A stretch of 64,000 bases of DNA from an uncultured Draconibacterium sp. (GTDB lineage Bacteria; Bacteroidota; Bacteroidia; Bacteroidales; Prolixibacteraceae): assembly GCF_963675065.1 (NCBI RefSeq), contig NZ_OY775906.1:2582001-2646000 (forward strand), written 5' to 3'. The position numbers were made by a program, and so were the translations under genes. The notes beneath the pieces were generated by a model. That model worked only from the letters and a program-made list of their open reading frames with translations. It did no database searches and was not told the origin of the DNA. Positions 36,800-45,055 of the stretch are shown here, piece by piece; position 1 is the first letter of the stretch, and each line of letters opens with the position of its first letter.

Positions 36800-38608
36800 T
36801 TGATAAGTACCGAAGGATATATCGTACTCGCAATTGTATTGTTAACCATTATCGCCCTTGCAAAAGAGTTGATGCGTCCGGGACTCATCTTTTTTTCTTC
36901 GGCAATCATTCTTATGGCCACCGGCACGATTACCGATAAAGAATTACTTGCCGGCTTTTCCAACAAAGGAATGATTACAATCGGCATTCTCTTTATTGTT
37001 AGCGAAGGTGTGCGACAGTCAGGAATTTTGAACCGACTAGCGCAAACCTATCTACCGAGAAAAAGAAGAAAAATGGTGTCGCTTATTCCGCAAATTATGC
37101 TTCCGGTTTCGGTACTATCCGCATTCCTGAACAATACACCGGTGGTTATTATTTTTGCTCCTATCATAAAAAAATGGTCGGAGAACTTAAACCTGTCATC
37201 TAAGAAATTCCTGATACCACTTTCGTACGCTACAATTTTTGGGGGAATGTGTACGCTTATAGGAACTTCTACCAACCTTGTTGTACACGGCTTAATTTTG
37301 GAGAACGGATACGAAGGTTTTAGCATGTTTGAATTGGCAAAGATTGGTGGTTTTATTGCCATTGCCGGTACCATTTACATGACTGTTTTTAGCAATAGAC
37401 TTCTACCCGGCGAGAAAATATTCTTTAACTCAAAAAGCTCAACCGAATACAAGGATTACCATTACGACATTATAATTACCGAAAACAGCAACCTGATTGG
37501 CCTGGAAGTAAAAAATGGCCGTATGAAAGAGCTTAAAGGTCTGATTATTCAAACCATTAACCGCAATGGAAATATAATTGAGACTAAAAAAGGCTCCTTT
37601 AAGCTAATGGCCAACGATATATTACTGGTTGGTGGAAAATCGGACCGGCTAAATTACATCCTGGCAAACTCGAATGTTAAACTGAGTGGTATCGACTTAA
37701 TTAAAAACGTACCTAAAGAGAACCTGAAACAATACGAGGCTGTTTTATCTCCACGTTTTCCGGCTATTGGCAAAACTATTCACGAGTTTAATTTTTACGA
37801 TCACTACCAGGCGGTGGTGCTCGCCGTACACCGCAACGGGGAACGTATTACCAGCAATAAAGACAAGCTACACCTAAAAACCGGCGACAACCTTGTTTTA
37901 CTCACCACTGAAAAATTTATCGAAAACTGGGGCGACTCAAAGATTTTTCTGCTTACGTCCTATATCCGCGATTATCGAAGTACAGGAACCTTCTGGAAGA
38001 AATGGCTTGCTTTTATCATTTTGCTGGGTATGATTATTGGCACAACTGTCGGCAAATTCCTTTCTTCGCCCGACGGCATAACCTTAGATATGTTCTTTTT
38101 TGCATCACTTGCGGCCATGCTGCTAATTTGGCTAAAAGTTATGCCTCATCAAAAATATACCAAGGCCATAAGCTGGGATGTACTGATTACCATTGCCTGC
38201 GCCTTTGCCATTAGTAAAGCCATGCAGAATTCGGGAGCTGCAGAAATACTGGCACATACTGCCATTAACTTTTCGAAAGGATTTGGACCGCTTGGAGTAA
38301 TGGCCGCACTCTACATTTTAACCGCCATTTTTACTGAGATAATTACCAATAATGCAGCGGCAGCACTGGTATTTCCAATTGCACTTGCAGCTTCACAACA
38401 ACTAAATGTCGACCCTAAACCATTTTTTGTAACCATCGCCATCGCCGCATCGGCAAGTTTCTCAACTCCAATTGGTTACCAAACAAACCTGATTATCCAG
38501 GCTATTGGTAACTATAAATTCCGCGACTATTTAAAAATTGGGCTCCCCTTAAATCTTATTGCATTTATTTTGTCGATGTTGCTAATTCCGTATTTCTGGA
38601 GCTTCTAG
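36800..38608 (+). CDS. SLC13/ArsB-type permease with two TrkA-C (RCK_C) domains
   Basis: 602-residue inner-membrane carrier. I use the TTG at 36800 because it gives the first hydrophobic helix (YIVLAIVLLTIIALAKELM) and there is no upstream ATG. Seen: N-terminal membrane half with LNNTPVVIIFAPIIKKW and GGMCTLIGTSTNLVVHG, the family hairpin/ligand motifs; two TrkA-C-like regulatory domains at about 215-300 and 305-385; C-terminal membrane half with ITNNAAAALVFPIALA and SASFSTPIGYQTNLI. Members move sulfate, dicarboxylates or other anions with sodium. The cysD gene starts 224 bp downstream, which makes sulfate a reasonable guess, not more. Confidence 0.9.
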   Translation: MISTEGYIVLAIVLLTIIALAKELMRPGLIFFSSAIILMATGTITDKELLAGFSNKGMITIGILFIVSEGVRQSGILNRLAQTYLPRKRRKMVSLIPQIMLPVSVLSAFLNNTPVVIIFAPIIKKWSENLNLSSKKFLIPLSYATIFGGMCTLIGTSTNLVVHGLILENGYEGFSMFELAKIGGFIAIAGTIYMTVFSNRLLPGEKIFFNSKSSTEYKDYHYDIIITENSNLIGLEVKNGRMKELKGLIIQTINRNGNIIETKKGSFKLMANDILLVGGKSDRLNYILANSNVKLSGIDLIKNVPKENLKQYEAVLSPRFPAIGKTIHEFNFYDHYQAVVLAVHRNGERITSNKDKLHLKTGDNLVLLTTEKFIENWGDSKIFLLTSYIRDYRSTGTFWKKWLAFIILLGMIIGTTVGKFLSSPDGITLDMFFFASLAAMLLIWLKVMPHQKYTKAISWDVLITIACAFAISKAMQNSGAAEILAHTAINFSKGFGPLGVMAALYILTAIFTEIITNNAAAALVFPIALAASQQLNVDPKPFFVTIAIAASASFSTPIGYQTNLIIQAIGNYKFRDYLKIGLPLNLIAFILSMLLIPYFWSF

Positions 38609-38707
38609 TTTTCATCACATTTCGCCCCTTATTTAAATTCATTCTTAAGAAAGAAATGCTTCTCCCGACAAAAGCCTTTATTCCTTAAGCCAACCGGAAT
38701 AAAATTC

Positions 38708-38715
38708 TATATTTG
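38708..38715 (+). promoter_or_regulatory. -7 promoter element for the cysD operon
   Basis: TATATTTG, a perfect TAnnTTTG, giving a leader of about 110 nt before the cysD ATG. Confidence 0.55.
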
Positions 38716-38752
38716 CAGTCGTTTGAAAAGAAGTGAAGAAATTTAATACAGC

Positions 38753-38813
38753 TACAGCCTACTATTGGTAGATATCAGCAACATACCCAAAAAAATAATC
38801 ATACCAGGCTGTA
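38753..38813 (+). promoter_or_regulatory. Long-range stem in the cysD leader
   Basis: TACAGCC (38753-38759) pairs with GGCTGTA (38807-38813), and TGGTA (38766-38770) with TACCA (38802-38806), giving a two-part stem that ends about 20 bases before the cysD start. It may be a leader regulatory structure; I do not recognise a known riboswitch consensus. Confidence 0.4.
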
Positions 38814-38832
38814 AAAACTAAAATAGAAAAGA

Positions 38833-39741
38833 ATGGATAATTATTCATTAACCAACCTTCGTGAACTGGAGGCAGAAGCCATCCACATCATCCGCGAGGT
38901 GGCAGCCGAGTTCGAAAATCCAGTAATGCTTTATTCCATTGGGAAAGACTCATCGGTGATGGTTCGCCTGGCCGAGAAAGCCTTTTATCCCGGTAAAGTT
39001 CCCTTTCCGTTGATGCACATCGACTCGAAATGGAAATTCCAGGAAATGATCGATTTCCGCGACCAATATGCGAAAGAAAAAGGATGGGACCTTATAGTAC
39101 ATTACAACAAAGAAGGTTTTGAAAGTGGCGTTGGTCCGTTTAGTCACGGAAGTAAAGTACACACCGACATTATGAAAACACAGGCCCTGCTTGGTGGTCT
39201 GAATAAATACAAATTTGATGCTGCTTTTGGTGGTGCCCGTCGTGATGAGGAAAAATCGCGTGCAAAAGAACGTATCTTCTCGTTCCGCGATAAATTCCAT
39301 CAGTGGGATCCTAAAAACCAGCGTCCTGAGCTTTGGAATATCTACAACAGCCGTGTTCAAAAAGGTGAATCCATTCGTGTATTCCCTATCTCAAACTGGA
39401 CAGAACTGGATATCTGGCAGTATATTCGTTTGGAGAATATCCCCATTGTTCCTCTTTATTATGCCAAAGAGCGCCCGGTGGTTAACATGGACGGCAGCCT
39501 GATTATGGTTGACGACGAACGAATGCCAAAAGAACTACGCGACAAAGCAGAAATGCGTAAAGTACGGTTCCGTACACTGGGTTGTTACCCGCTTACCGGT
39601 GCTATTGAATCGGAAGCCGATACCATCGAAAAAATTGTGGAAGAAATGATGACCGTTACCGTTTCGGAACGTACAACGCGTGTGATCGACTTCGACCAGG
39701 ATGCAAGTATGGAACAGAAAAAAAGAGAAGGGTATTTCTAG
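38833..39741 (+). CDS. cysD: Sulfate adenylyltransferase subunit 2
   Basis: 302-residue ATP sulfurylase catalytic subunit, forming adenylyl sulfate from ATP and sulfate with CysN. Seen: PP-loop-type motif MLYSIGKDSSVMVRLAEKAF near residue 34, FPLMHIDSKWKFQEMI, AFGGARRDEEKSRAKERIFSFRD, FPISNWTELDIWQYI, LRFRTLGCYPLTGA-like segment, and the C terminus RVIDFDQDASMEQKKREGYF, all family hallmarks. Normal length. CysN follows after 112 bp, an unusually large gap that is filled by an interspersed repeat. Confidence 0.97.
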   Translation: MDNYSLTNLRELEAEAIHIIREVAAEFENPVMLYSIGKDSSVMVRLAEKAFYPGKVPFPLMHIDSKWKFQEMIDFRDQYAKEKGWDLIVHYNKEGFESGVGPFSHGSKVHTDIMKTQALLGGLNKYKFDAAFGGARRDEEKSRAKERIFSFRDKFHQWDPKNQRPELWNIYNSRVQKGESIRVFPISNWTELDIWQYIRLENIPIVPLYYAKERPVVNMDGSLIMVDDERMPKELRDKAEMRKVRFRTLGCYPLTGAIESEADTIEKIVEEMMTVTVSERTTRVIDFDQDASMEQKKREGYF

Positions 39742-39757
39742 AAATTTTCATCCTTTT

Positions 39758-39834
39758 TGTCATCTCGAGAAAGGGACGAACGAGAGATCTCATACATTGA
39801 AACAGATTTCTCCTCCAACGTCGTCGAAATGACA
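39758..39834. repeat. GTCAT-type interspersed repeat between cysD and cysN
   Basis: The 77-bp stretch begins TGTCATCTCGAG and ends TCGAAATGACA, so its ends are imperfect inverted repeats; inside are GAGAGATCT and CAGATTTCTCCTCC. Related sequence occurs at 56240-56286 and 58678-58724. It has no open frame. A non-autonomous element or REP-like unit is likely. Confidence 0.75.
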
Positions 39835-39853
39835 GCTTAATTAAAGCAAAGAA

Positions 39854-41773
39854 ATGACTACAAAAAAATTAAATATACAAGAGTTCCTTGACCAGGACCA
39901 GAAAAAAGATTTATTACGCTTACTTACTGCCGGCTCGGTTGACGATGGTAAATCAACGCTTATCGGTCGATTGATGTTCGACAGTAAAATGTTGTACGAA
40001 GACCAATTGGCAGCTCTGGAACGCGACAGCAAACGTGTGGGACATGCCGGAGAAGACATCGACTATGCACTGTTGCTTGACGGATTAAAAGCCGAGCGCG
40101 AGCAGGGAATTACCATTGATGTAGCTTACCGCTACTTTTCTACTGCAAAGCGTAAATTTATTATTGCCGATACTCCGGGACACGAGCAGTACACCCGTAA
40201 CATGATTACCGGTGGATCAACTGCCAACCTGGCCATCATCCTTATTGATGCCCGCCACGGTGTAATTACCCAGACCAAGCGCCATACATACCTGGCCAAC
40301 CTTCTGGGGATTAAACACCTTGTAGTAGCTATTAACAAAATGGACCTGGCAGATTACAGCCAGGAACGTTTTGAAGAAATCAAAGCCACTTACAAAGCGT
40401 TTGTTACGCAACTTGATGTGCCGGATGTAAACTTTATTCCGCTGTCAGCTTTAAAAGGCGACAACGTGGTGGAAAAGGGTGATAACATGGATTGGTACCA
40501 CGGTCCTTGCCTGTTGGAGTTTTTGGAGAATGTTCATGTAAGTTCCGACCGAAACTTCGACGATCTGCGTTTCCCTGTTCAGTATGTGTTACGCCCGGAT
40601 ATTAAATTCCGTGGATTCTCAACATCAGTGGCTTCAGGAATCATAAAAAAAGGCGACGAAGTAATGGTACTGCCTTCGATGAAAAAATCGAAAGTAGAGA
40701 AAATTGTTACTTACGATGGCGAGAAGGACTATGCTTTTCCACCGGAGTCGGTAACTGTTACATTGGAAGACGAAATTGATATCTCTCGTGGCGATATGTT
40801 GGTTCACCCCGATAATTTACCACGGGTGGAGCGCCAGTTTGAAGCCATGCTGGTTTGGATGAACGAAACGGATATGAACCTGTCTACGCAGTTCTACATC
40901 AAACAAACCAACAACAACACCAAGGCACGTATCGACGAGATTAAATACAAAGTGGATGTGAACACGCTTGAGAAATCGAACATCGAGAAATTCAAGCTGA
41001 ACGAAATTGGCCGCGTGGTAATTACTACTACCAAGCCACTTTATTTCGATCCGTATAAAAAGAACAAACAAACCGGCTCGTTTATATTGATTGATCCGGT
41101 TACACATAACACCGTTGCGGTGGGTATGATCATTGATAAACTGGGAAGCAATAACCTGCCTTCGCGTATTACCGATGTCGACAAGGAAATGATTGCCAAA
41201 GGTGAAGCACTGATCAAAACGGAAGAATATGTACAAAAGTACAACCAGAAAGGTGAAACCATCTGGATTACCGGTCTGCACGGTTCAGGTAAAAACGAGC
41301 TGGCTTTTAGCCTGGAGAAAAAACTGTTCGACAACGGTGCTACAGTTGTTTTGATCGACGGAAGTTCAGTACGATCTGGCTTGAGCCGCGAACTTGACTT
41401 CTCGCCTGCCGACCGTGCAGAAAACCTGCGTCGTGTGGCACACATTTGCAAAATACTGAACGACCAGGGAATCATGACTATTGCATCATACATTTCTCGA
41501 AATGAATCGTTGCGCGACCAGGTGGCAGAGATAATTGGCAAAGACCGTTTCCACCTATTCTACATGGATGCAGATCTGGAATATTGCAAAAACAATAAAC
41601 CGGAATTATACGAATTGCTGGAACAAGGAAAAACAAGTGGATTACCGGGTGTAGATTTGGAATACGAAGCACCAGGCAATGCGAAACTGGTTTTCAAACC
41701 GGAGCAAAACGAAGAAAACCTGGATGCTATTCTGGATTATTTAGCGCAGAACAAAGTATTTCCTAATCACTAG
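39854..41773 (+). CDS. cysNC: CysN-CysC fusion: sulfate adenylyltransferase subunit 1 / APS-kinase-like domain
   Basis: 639-residue fusion. Residues about 1-440 are the CysN GTPase that drives ATP sulfurylase: AGSVDDGKSTLIGRL (P-loop), IADTPGHEQYTRNM (G3), NKMDLADY (G4), then two beta-barrel domains. Residues about 465-639 resemble APS kinase, which phosphorylates adenylyl sulfate to PAPS. In that domain the P-loop reads GLHGSGKNEL with Asn481 where Ser/Thr is expected, and DGSSVRSGL replaces the usual DGDNxRxGL (D502-S505), so its activity is uncertain. Starts 112 bp after cysD and ends 9 bp before the epimerase gene. No cysH or cysQ lies nearby. Confidence 0.93.
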   Translation: MTTKKLNIQEFLDQDQKKDLLRLLTAGSVDDGKSTLIGRLMFDSKMLYEDQLAALERDSKRVGHAGEDIDYALLLDGLKAEREQGITIDVAYRYFSTAKRKFIIADTPGHEQYTRNMITGGSTANLAIILIDARHGVITQTKRHTYLANLLGIKHLVVAINKMDLADYSQERFEEIKATYKAFVTQLDVPDVNFIPLSALKGDNVVEKGDNMDWYHGPCLLEFLENVHVSSDRNFDDLRFPVQYVLRPDIKFRGFSTSVASGIIKKGDEVMVLPSMKKSKVEKIVTYDGEKDYAFPPESVTVTLEDEIDISRGDMLVHPDNLPRVERQFEAMLVWMNETDMNLSTQFYIKQTNNNTKARIDEIKYKVDVNTLEKSNIEKFKLNEIGRVVITTTKPLYFDPYKKNKQTGSFILIDPVTHNTVAVGMIIDKLGSNNLPSRITDVDKEMIAKGEALIKTEEYVQKYNQKGETIWITGLHGSGKNELAFSLEKKLFDNGATVVLIDGSSVRSGLSRELDFSPADRAENLRRVAHICKILNDQGIMTIASYISRNESLRDQVAEIIGKDRFHLFYMDADLEYCKNNKPELYELLEQGKTSGLPGVDLEYEAPGNAKLVFKPEQNEENLDAILDYLAQNKVFPNH

Positions 41774-41782
41774 GAATTTGAG

Positions 41783-42859
41783 ATGAAGATATTAGTTACC
41801 GGAACGGCTGGTTTTATCGGTTTTCACCTGGCAAATAAATTGCTGGAACAAGGAATGGAAGTTGTCGGTATCGACAATATCAACAACTACTATTCCACGG
41901 GGCTGAAATATGCCCGTTTAGCAGAAGCTGGTATTTCCGGGGAGGCTGAAAACTGGCATAAAAAGATCGTCAGCACAAAAAATCCGGCGTATTCCTTTGT
42001 ACGGATGAACCTGGAAGACCGTGAGCAAATCGATCAGCTTTTCGAAACCGAGAAGTTCGATATGGTTTGTAACCTGGCAGCTCAGGCCGGAGTGCGTTAC
42101 AGCATCGAAAATCCGCGAGCTTATATCGACAGCAATATTGTTGGTTTTATCAATATTCTTGAAGCATGTCGCCATAATAACATTCAGCATTTGGTTTATG
42201 CCAGTTCGTCGAGTGTGTATGGCAACAGTGCAAAAATGCCCTTGTCGGTTGACGATGCGGTGGATAACCCGGTAAGTTTATACGCGGCTACCAAAAAAAG
42301 CAACGAGTTGATGGCACATACCTACAGCCATTTGTTTGGTATCCCAACAACCGGATTGCGCTTTTTTACGGTTTACGGACCATGGGGACGACCGGATATG
42401 GCGTATTTCTCGTTCACAAAGAATATCCTGAGCGGACAGCCCATAAAGATTTTCAACCATGGCGACCTGTACCGCGATTTTACTTACATCGACGATATTA
42501 TTGAGGGAATCATCAAGATACTAAACGCTCCACCACAAAAAGCCTCAAGTATCCAGAATCCAGCATCCAGTATCCAGCATCCAGTATCCAGCAACCAGAA
42601 TCCAGTATCCAGTATCCCCTACAAAGTGCACAACATTGGTAATTCAAGCCCGGTGAAACTGATGGATTTTATCGAAACCATTGAAAAAGCACTGGGGCAG
42701 GAAGCTGTGAAAGAATACCACGACATGCAACCCGGCGATGTGTACAAAACCTTCGCCGATGTAAGTGCACTGGAAAAAGACTTTGGCTACTCACCCGATA
42801 CTCCGCTTGAAAAAGGAATCGGGGAATTTGTAAAGTGGTATAAATCCTACTTCAAATAA
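41783..42859 (+). CDS. NAD-dependent nucleotide-sugar epimerase, UDP-glucuronate 4-epimerase type
   Basis: 358-residue extended short-chain dehydrogenase. Seen: VTGTAGFIGFHLANKLLEQG (NAD-binding), AAQAGVRYSIENP, ASSSSVYG, catalytic YAATKKSNE (Tyr-x3-Lys), RFFTVYGPWGRPDMA and DLYRDFTYIDDIIEG, the set typical of UDP-glucuronate 4-epimerases (CapI/LpsL-like). Product would be UDP-galacturonate for capsule or LPS. Odd feature: residues 256-278 are encoded by 9.7 copies of a 7-bp tandem repeat, sitting in the loop before VHNIGNSSPVKLMDFIE, a place of variable length in the family. Follows cysNC by 9 bp, same operon; ends at a strong terminator. Confidence 0.93.
   Translation: MKILVTGTAGFIGFHLANKLLEQGMEVVGIDNINNYYSTGLKYARLAEAGISGEAENWHKKIVSTKNPAYSFVRMNLEDREQIDQLFETEKFDMVCNLAAQAGVRYSIENPRAYIDSNIVGFINILEACRHNNIQHLVYASSSSVYGNSAKMPLSVDDAVDNPVSLYAATKKSNELMAHTYSHLFGIPTTGLRFFTVYGPWGRPDMAYFSFTKNILSGQPIKIFNHGDLYRDFTYIDDIIEGIIKILNAPPQKASSIQNPASSIQHPVSSNQNPVSSIPYKVHNIGNSSPVKLMDFIETIEKALGQEAVKEYHDMQPGDVYKTFADVSALEKDFGYSPDTPLEKGIGEFVKWYKSYFK
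42550..42617 (+). repeat. Heptanucleotide tandem repeat (NATCCAG)9.7 inside the epimerase gene
   Basis: Nine full units TATCCAG, AATCCAG, CATCCAG, TATCCAG, CATCCAG, TATCCAG, CAACCAG, AATCCAG, TATCCAG and a partial TATCC. Only the first base and one internal base vary. Three units equal 21 bases, so the protein shows a seven-residue repeat (SIQNPAS, SIQHPVS, SNQNPVS). A gain or loss of one unit shifts the frame. Confidence 0.95.
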
Positions 42860-42863
42860 AAGG

Positions 42864-42900
42864 CCGGGGCACGAATTAAAATCGCGCCCCGATTTTTTTT
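42864..42900 (+). terminator. Terminator of the cys/epimerase operon
   Basis: CGGGGC (42865-42870) with GCCCCG (42886-42891), extended by CGA/TCG inside, followed by eight T at 42893-42900. Starts 5 bp after the epimerase stop. Confidence 0.9.
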
Positions 42901-42978
42901 AATTGAGACAATTTGATGAACTAAAGAAGAAGAAATCATTCAGGCTTCATTCTTCCACACATATCAAACCTGTAAACA

Positions 42979-44292
42979 ATGATCAACAACAAGCAAATTG
43001 AGTTCGCATCGTACCAACAATCAACGCATCCTGTTTCCCTGAATCCCACCCAACGCTTACTTGTTAATGCCACCTGCTTATTCAAACCCAATACCACGGC
43101 CTGCAAACTCGACTATTTTGAAAAGATGCTCAACTACCTTCGGGCAATTGGTTTGTATGTTTTATCAAATAATCGGGATATTGAGCTTAAAAATCCCGGA
43201 ATACAAAAAATGGCTGCCACCGATTACAAAGACAGAGTCAGTACATCGCTTACCGAATTCCTGATTCACTTCGGAATTCTATCATTTTCGGGAAACGAAA
43301 TGCAAATCACCAAAGACTATAGCTCGCTTCTGGAACATGACAGGATAAGTAAACTTATTCGAAACGAGGGGGATTCATCCAATAAATCGTTGAGCAGCAA
43401 AGAAAAACGCTTAGTTCGTGATTTTCGCTTTGTGCGCGATCTGGTGCAGAAATACAATCACCCGGGGTACAGCTTTCAAACTATTACAGGAAAGGAAAGT
43501 GAGATATGGGCAAGCCTGATAACAGAACGAAAACTGGATTACGAAGTCAGACTGTGCGAAACACTTTATCACCTGGTCGATTTAAAAATACCTCAGAAAA
43601 TAGAGAGTCCTTTTGAAGAAGCTTATTACACGGAATCGGGGCAGAATGCTTTCCAAAATTTCACCCAATTTCGTTTTCTTGATTATTTACGCAACATCAC
43701 CAAAGGCAGCAATAGCATAAACGTGTTTGATTTAGGCTGTGGATATGGCAATTATGTGGAAGTGGTGCAGCAGAATTTCCCGGAAGCCTTTATTACGGGC
43801 ATCGAGAAAAATCCCAAAGTATTTTCCGAAACAAGTGATAAATTTGCCAAAGCGGAGAATGTGGAAATCATTAACGACGATTTTTTTCAATACGAAACCG
43901 GTAAAAAATACGATGTAGTACTAATGAATTATGTGTTGTTCTATTTCAATTTTACCGACAAAAAGAAAATTATCGACAAGGCTAAAAGCATGCTCGCAGA
44001 GGGTGGTTCTATTGTTTTGTGCCAGTATTATTCCGGTATCGAATCCCTGAAAAGAGAGTTGGCAAAATCACAAAATGACGATTCAACAGCCAAAAAAATC
44101 GAGATGTACTACAGCGACAAAATTCTGTATGCCAACACATTGTGGAATGATGCCGTTGACACCTTTGCCGAAGCCGTAAAGTGGAACGAATTTAAAACAA
44201 TCGTTTCCGAAGCAGATCTTTACATGGCAAGCATGACCAATGCCGATCCGTTTTACTATTCACTTTTTGTTGAATTAAAACATCAATCGTAA
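42979..44292 (+). CDS. Class I SAM-dependent methyltransferase
   Basis: 437-residue cytoplasmic protein. Residues about 1-230 are helical and of no family I recognise; residues about 235-400 are a Rossmann methyltransferase: INVFDLGCGYGNYVEVV (motif I with G-x-G), ITGIEKNPK (acidic end of strand 2), VEIINDDFFQYE, YDVVLMNYVLFYF and MLAEGGSIVLCQYY. The N-terminal region probably recognises the substrate, which could be a small metabolite or polyketide-like compound. Stands alone between the epimerase terminator and the phosphatase-like gene; the gap to either neighbour is over 100 bp. Confidence 0.85.
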   Translation: MINNKQIEFASYQQSTHPVSLNPTQRLLVNATCLFKPNTTACKLDYFEKMLNYLRAIGLYVLSNNRDIELKNPGIQKMAATDYKDRVSTSLTEFLIHFGILSFSGNEMQITKDYSSLLEHDRISKLIRNEGDSSNKSLSSKEKRLVRDFRFVRDLVQKYNHPGYSFQTITGKESEIWASLITERKLDYEVRLCETLYHLVDLKIPQKIESPFEEAYYTESGQNAFQNFTQFRFLDYLRNITKGSNSINVFDLGCGYGNYVEVVQQNFPEAFITGIEKNPKVFSETSDKFAKAENVEIINDDFFQYETGKKYDVVLMNYVLFYFNFTDKKKIIDKAKSMLAEGGSIVLCQYYSGIESLKRELAKSQNDDSTAKKIEMYYSDKILYANTLWNDAVDTFAEAVKWNEFKTIVSEADLYMASMTNADPFYYSLFVELKHQS

Positions 44293-44317
44293 CTACAATC
44301 GTTCACGCTCTCCTTAA

Positions 44318-44338
44318 ACAATTCAGTGGGTGACTACA
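44318..44338 (+). repeat. Short direct repeat, copy 1 (other copy 44998-45018)
   Basis: AACAATTCAGTGGGTGACTAC here and AACAATTCAGCGGGTGACTAA at 44998-45018 differ at two of 21 positions and bracket the phosphatase-like gene. The second copy is the left arm of the rnpB terminator hairpin; this copy lacks the matching right arm. Confidence 0.6.
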
Positions 44339-44428
44339 ATTTATACTCGTTAACAAGCACTAACACTTCATTAACAGAATTACAATTCCGGATACCTAAC
44401 TTTATGAAATAACTCAAAATACAATTTT

Positions 44429-44989
44429 ATGAAAACGTTTACCCTACTGCTGTTTAGTTGTGTAGTACTTCTTTTCAATGCGCCTTTGGCACAGGCTTCA
44501 ACGCTTCAGAAAAAGAAAGTTCCTGAGGTTGAAGAGCTCGATAATGCGCCCAACCTGTATAAAAGCGATAACATGTTTTTTAGCGGTCAGCCCAACCTCG
44601 AAACCTTTGAATGGCTAAAAGAACAGGGTGTTGATTTGGTTATCAATCTTCGCACGGAAGGTGAAAACGAGGATTTTGCAGAGGAAGCATTCAACGAAGA
44701 AGAAATGGTTGCCAAACTGAAAATGAAATACATTTCGTTACCGATTGCAGGTTACGATGGATACACACCCGAAAACCTGGAGAAATTTGCAGAGGCATTG
44801 GATGGTAAATACAAAAAGGTGTTAATTCACTGCGGAGGTGCCGGGCGTGTTACCTATTTTATGATGGCTTACCTGGTTGAACACAAAGATTACAAACTGG
44901 CAGATGCGATAGCATTTGGCGAACAGCTCACCTTTTCGTTTCCCTTGGAATATTTGCTTAAAGAAGAGGTTGACTGGAAATTAAAATAA
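44429..44989 (+). CDS. Periplasmic cysteine-phosphatase-like protein (DUF442/dual-specificity fold)
   Basis: 186-residue exported protein. Seen: signal peptide MKTFTLLLFSCVVLLFNAPLAQA, then NLYKSDNMFFSGQPNLETFEWLKEQGVDLVINLR, the classic opening of the tyrosine/dual-specificity phosphatase-like DUF442 family (FSGQP, DLVINLR), and a P-loop VLIHCGGAGRV. The catalytic-type cysteine is C135 and the arginine R140, a spacing of C-x4-R instead of the usual C-x5-R, checked at the base level (tgc gga ggt gcc ggg cgt). The acid-loop GYDGYTPEN precedes it. Activity is therefore uncertain. Single gene with short repeats on both sides. Confidence 0.82.
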   Translation: MKTFTLLLFSCVVLLFNAPLAQASTLQKKKVPEVEELDNAPNLYKSDNMFFSGQPNLETFEWLKEQGVDLVINLRTEGENEDFAEEAFNEEEMVAKLKMKYISLPIAGYDGYTPENLEKFAEALDGKYKKVLIHCGGAGRVTYFMMAYLVEHKDYKLADAIAFGEQLTFSFPLEYLLKEEVDWKLK

Positions 44990-45001
44990 AGCTTAAAAAC
45001 A

Positions 45002-45047
45002 ATTCAGCGGGTGACTAAAAGTTTAAACAACTAGTCACCCGCTGAAT
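45002..45047 (-). terminator. Terminator of RNase P RNA, 16-bp perfect stem
   Basis: ATTCAGCGGGTGACTA (45002-45017) pairs perfectly with TAGTCACCCGCTGAAT (45032-45047) around a 14-base loop holding GTTTAAAC. On the minus strand it is followed by TTGTTTTT. It also lies 12 bp after the stop of the convergent phosphatase-like gene and may serve both. Confidence 0.82.
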
Positions 45048-45055
45048 ATAAAAAA

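Noticed and set aside
38833..41773. Ordinary assimilatory sulfate reduction operon
   Set aside because: cysH, cysQ and sulfite reductase genes are absent here and the operon continues into a nucleotide-sugar epimerase, so I did not label it as such.
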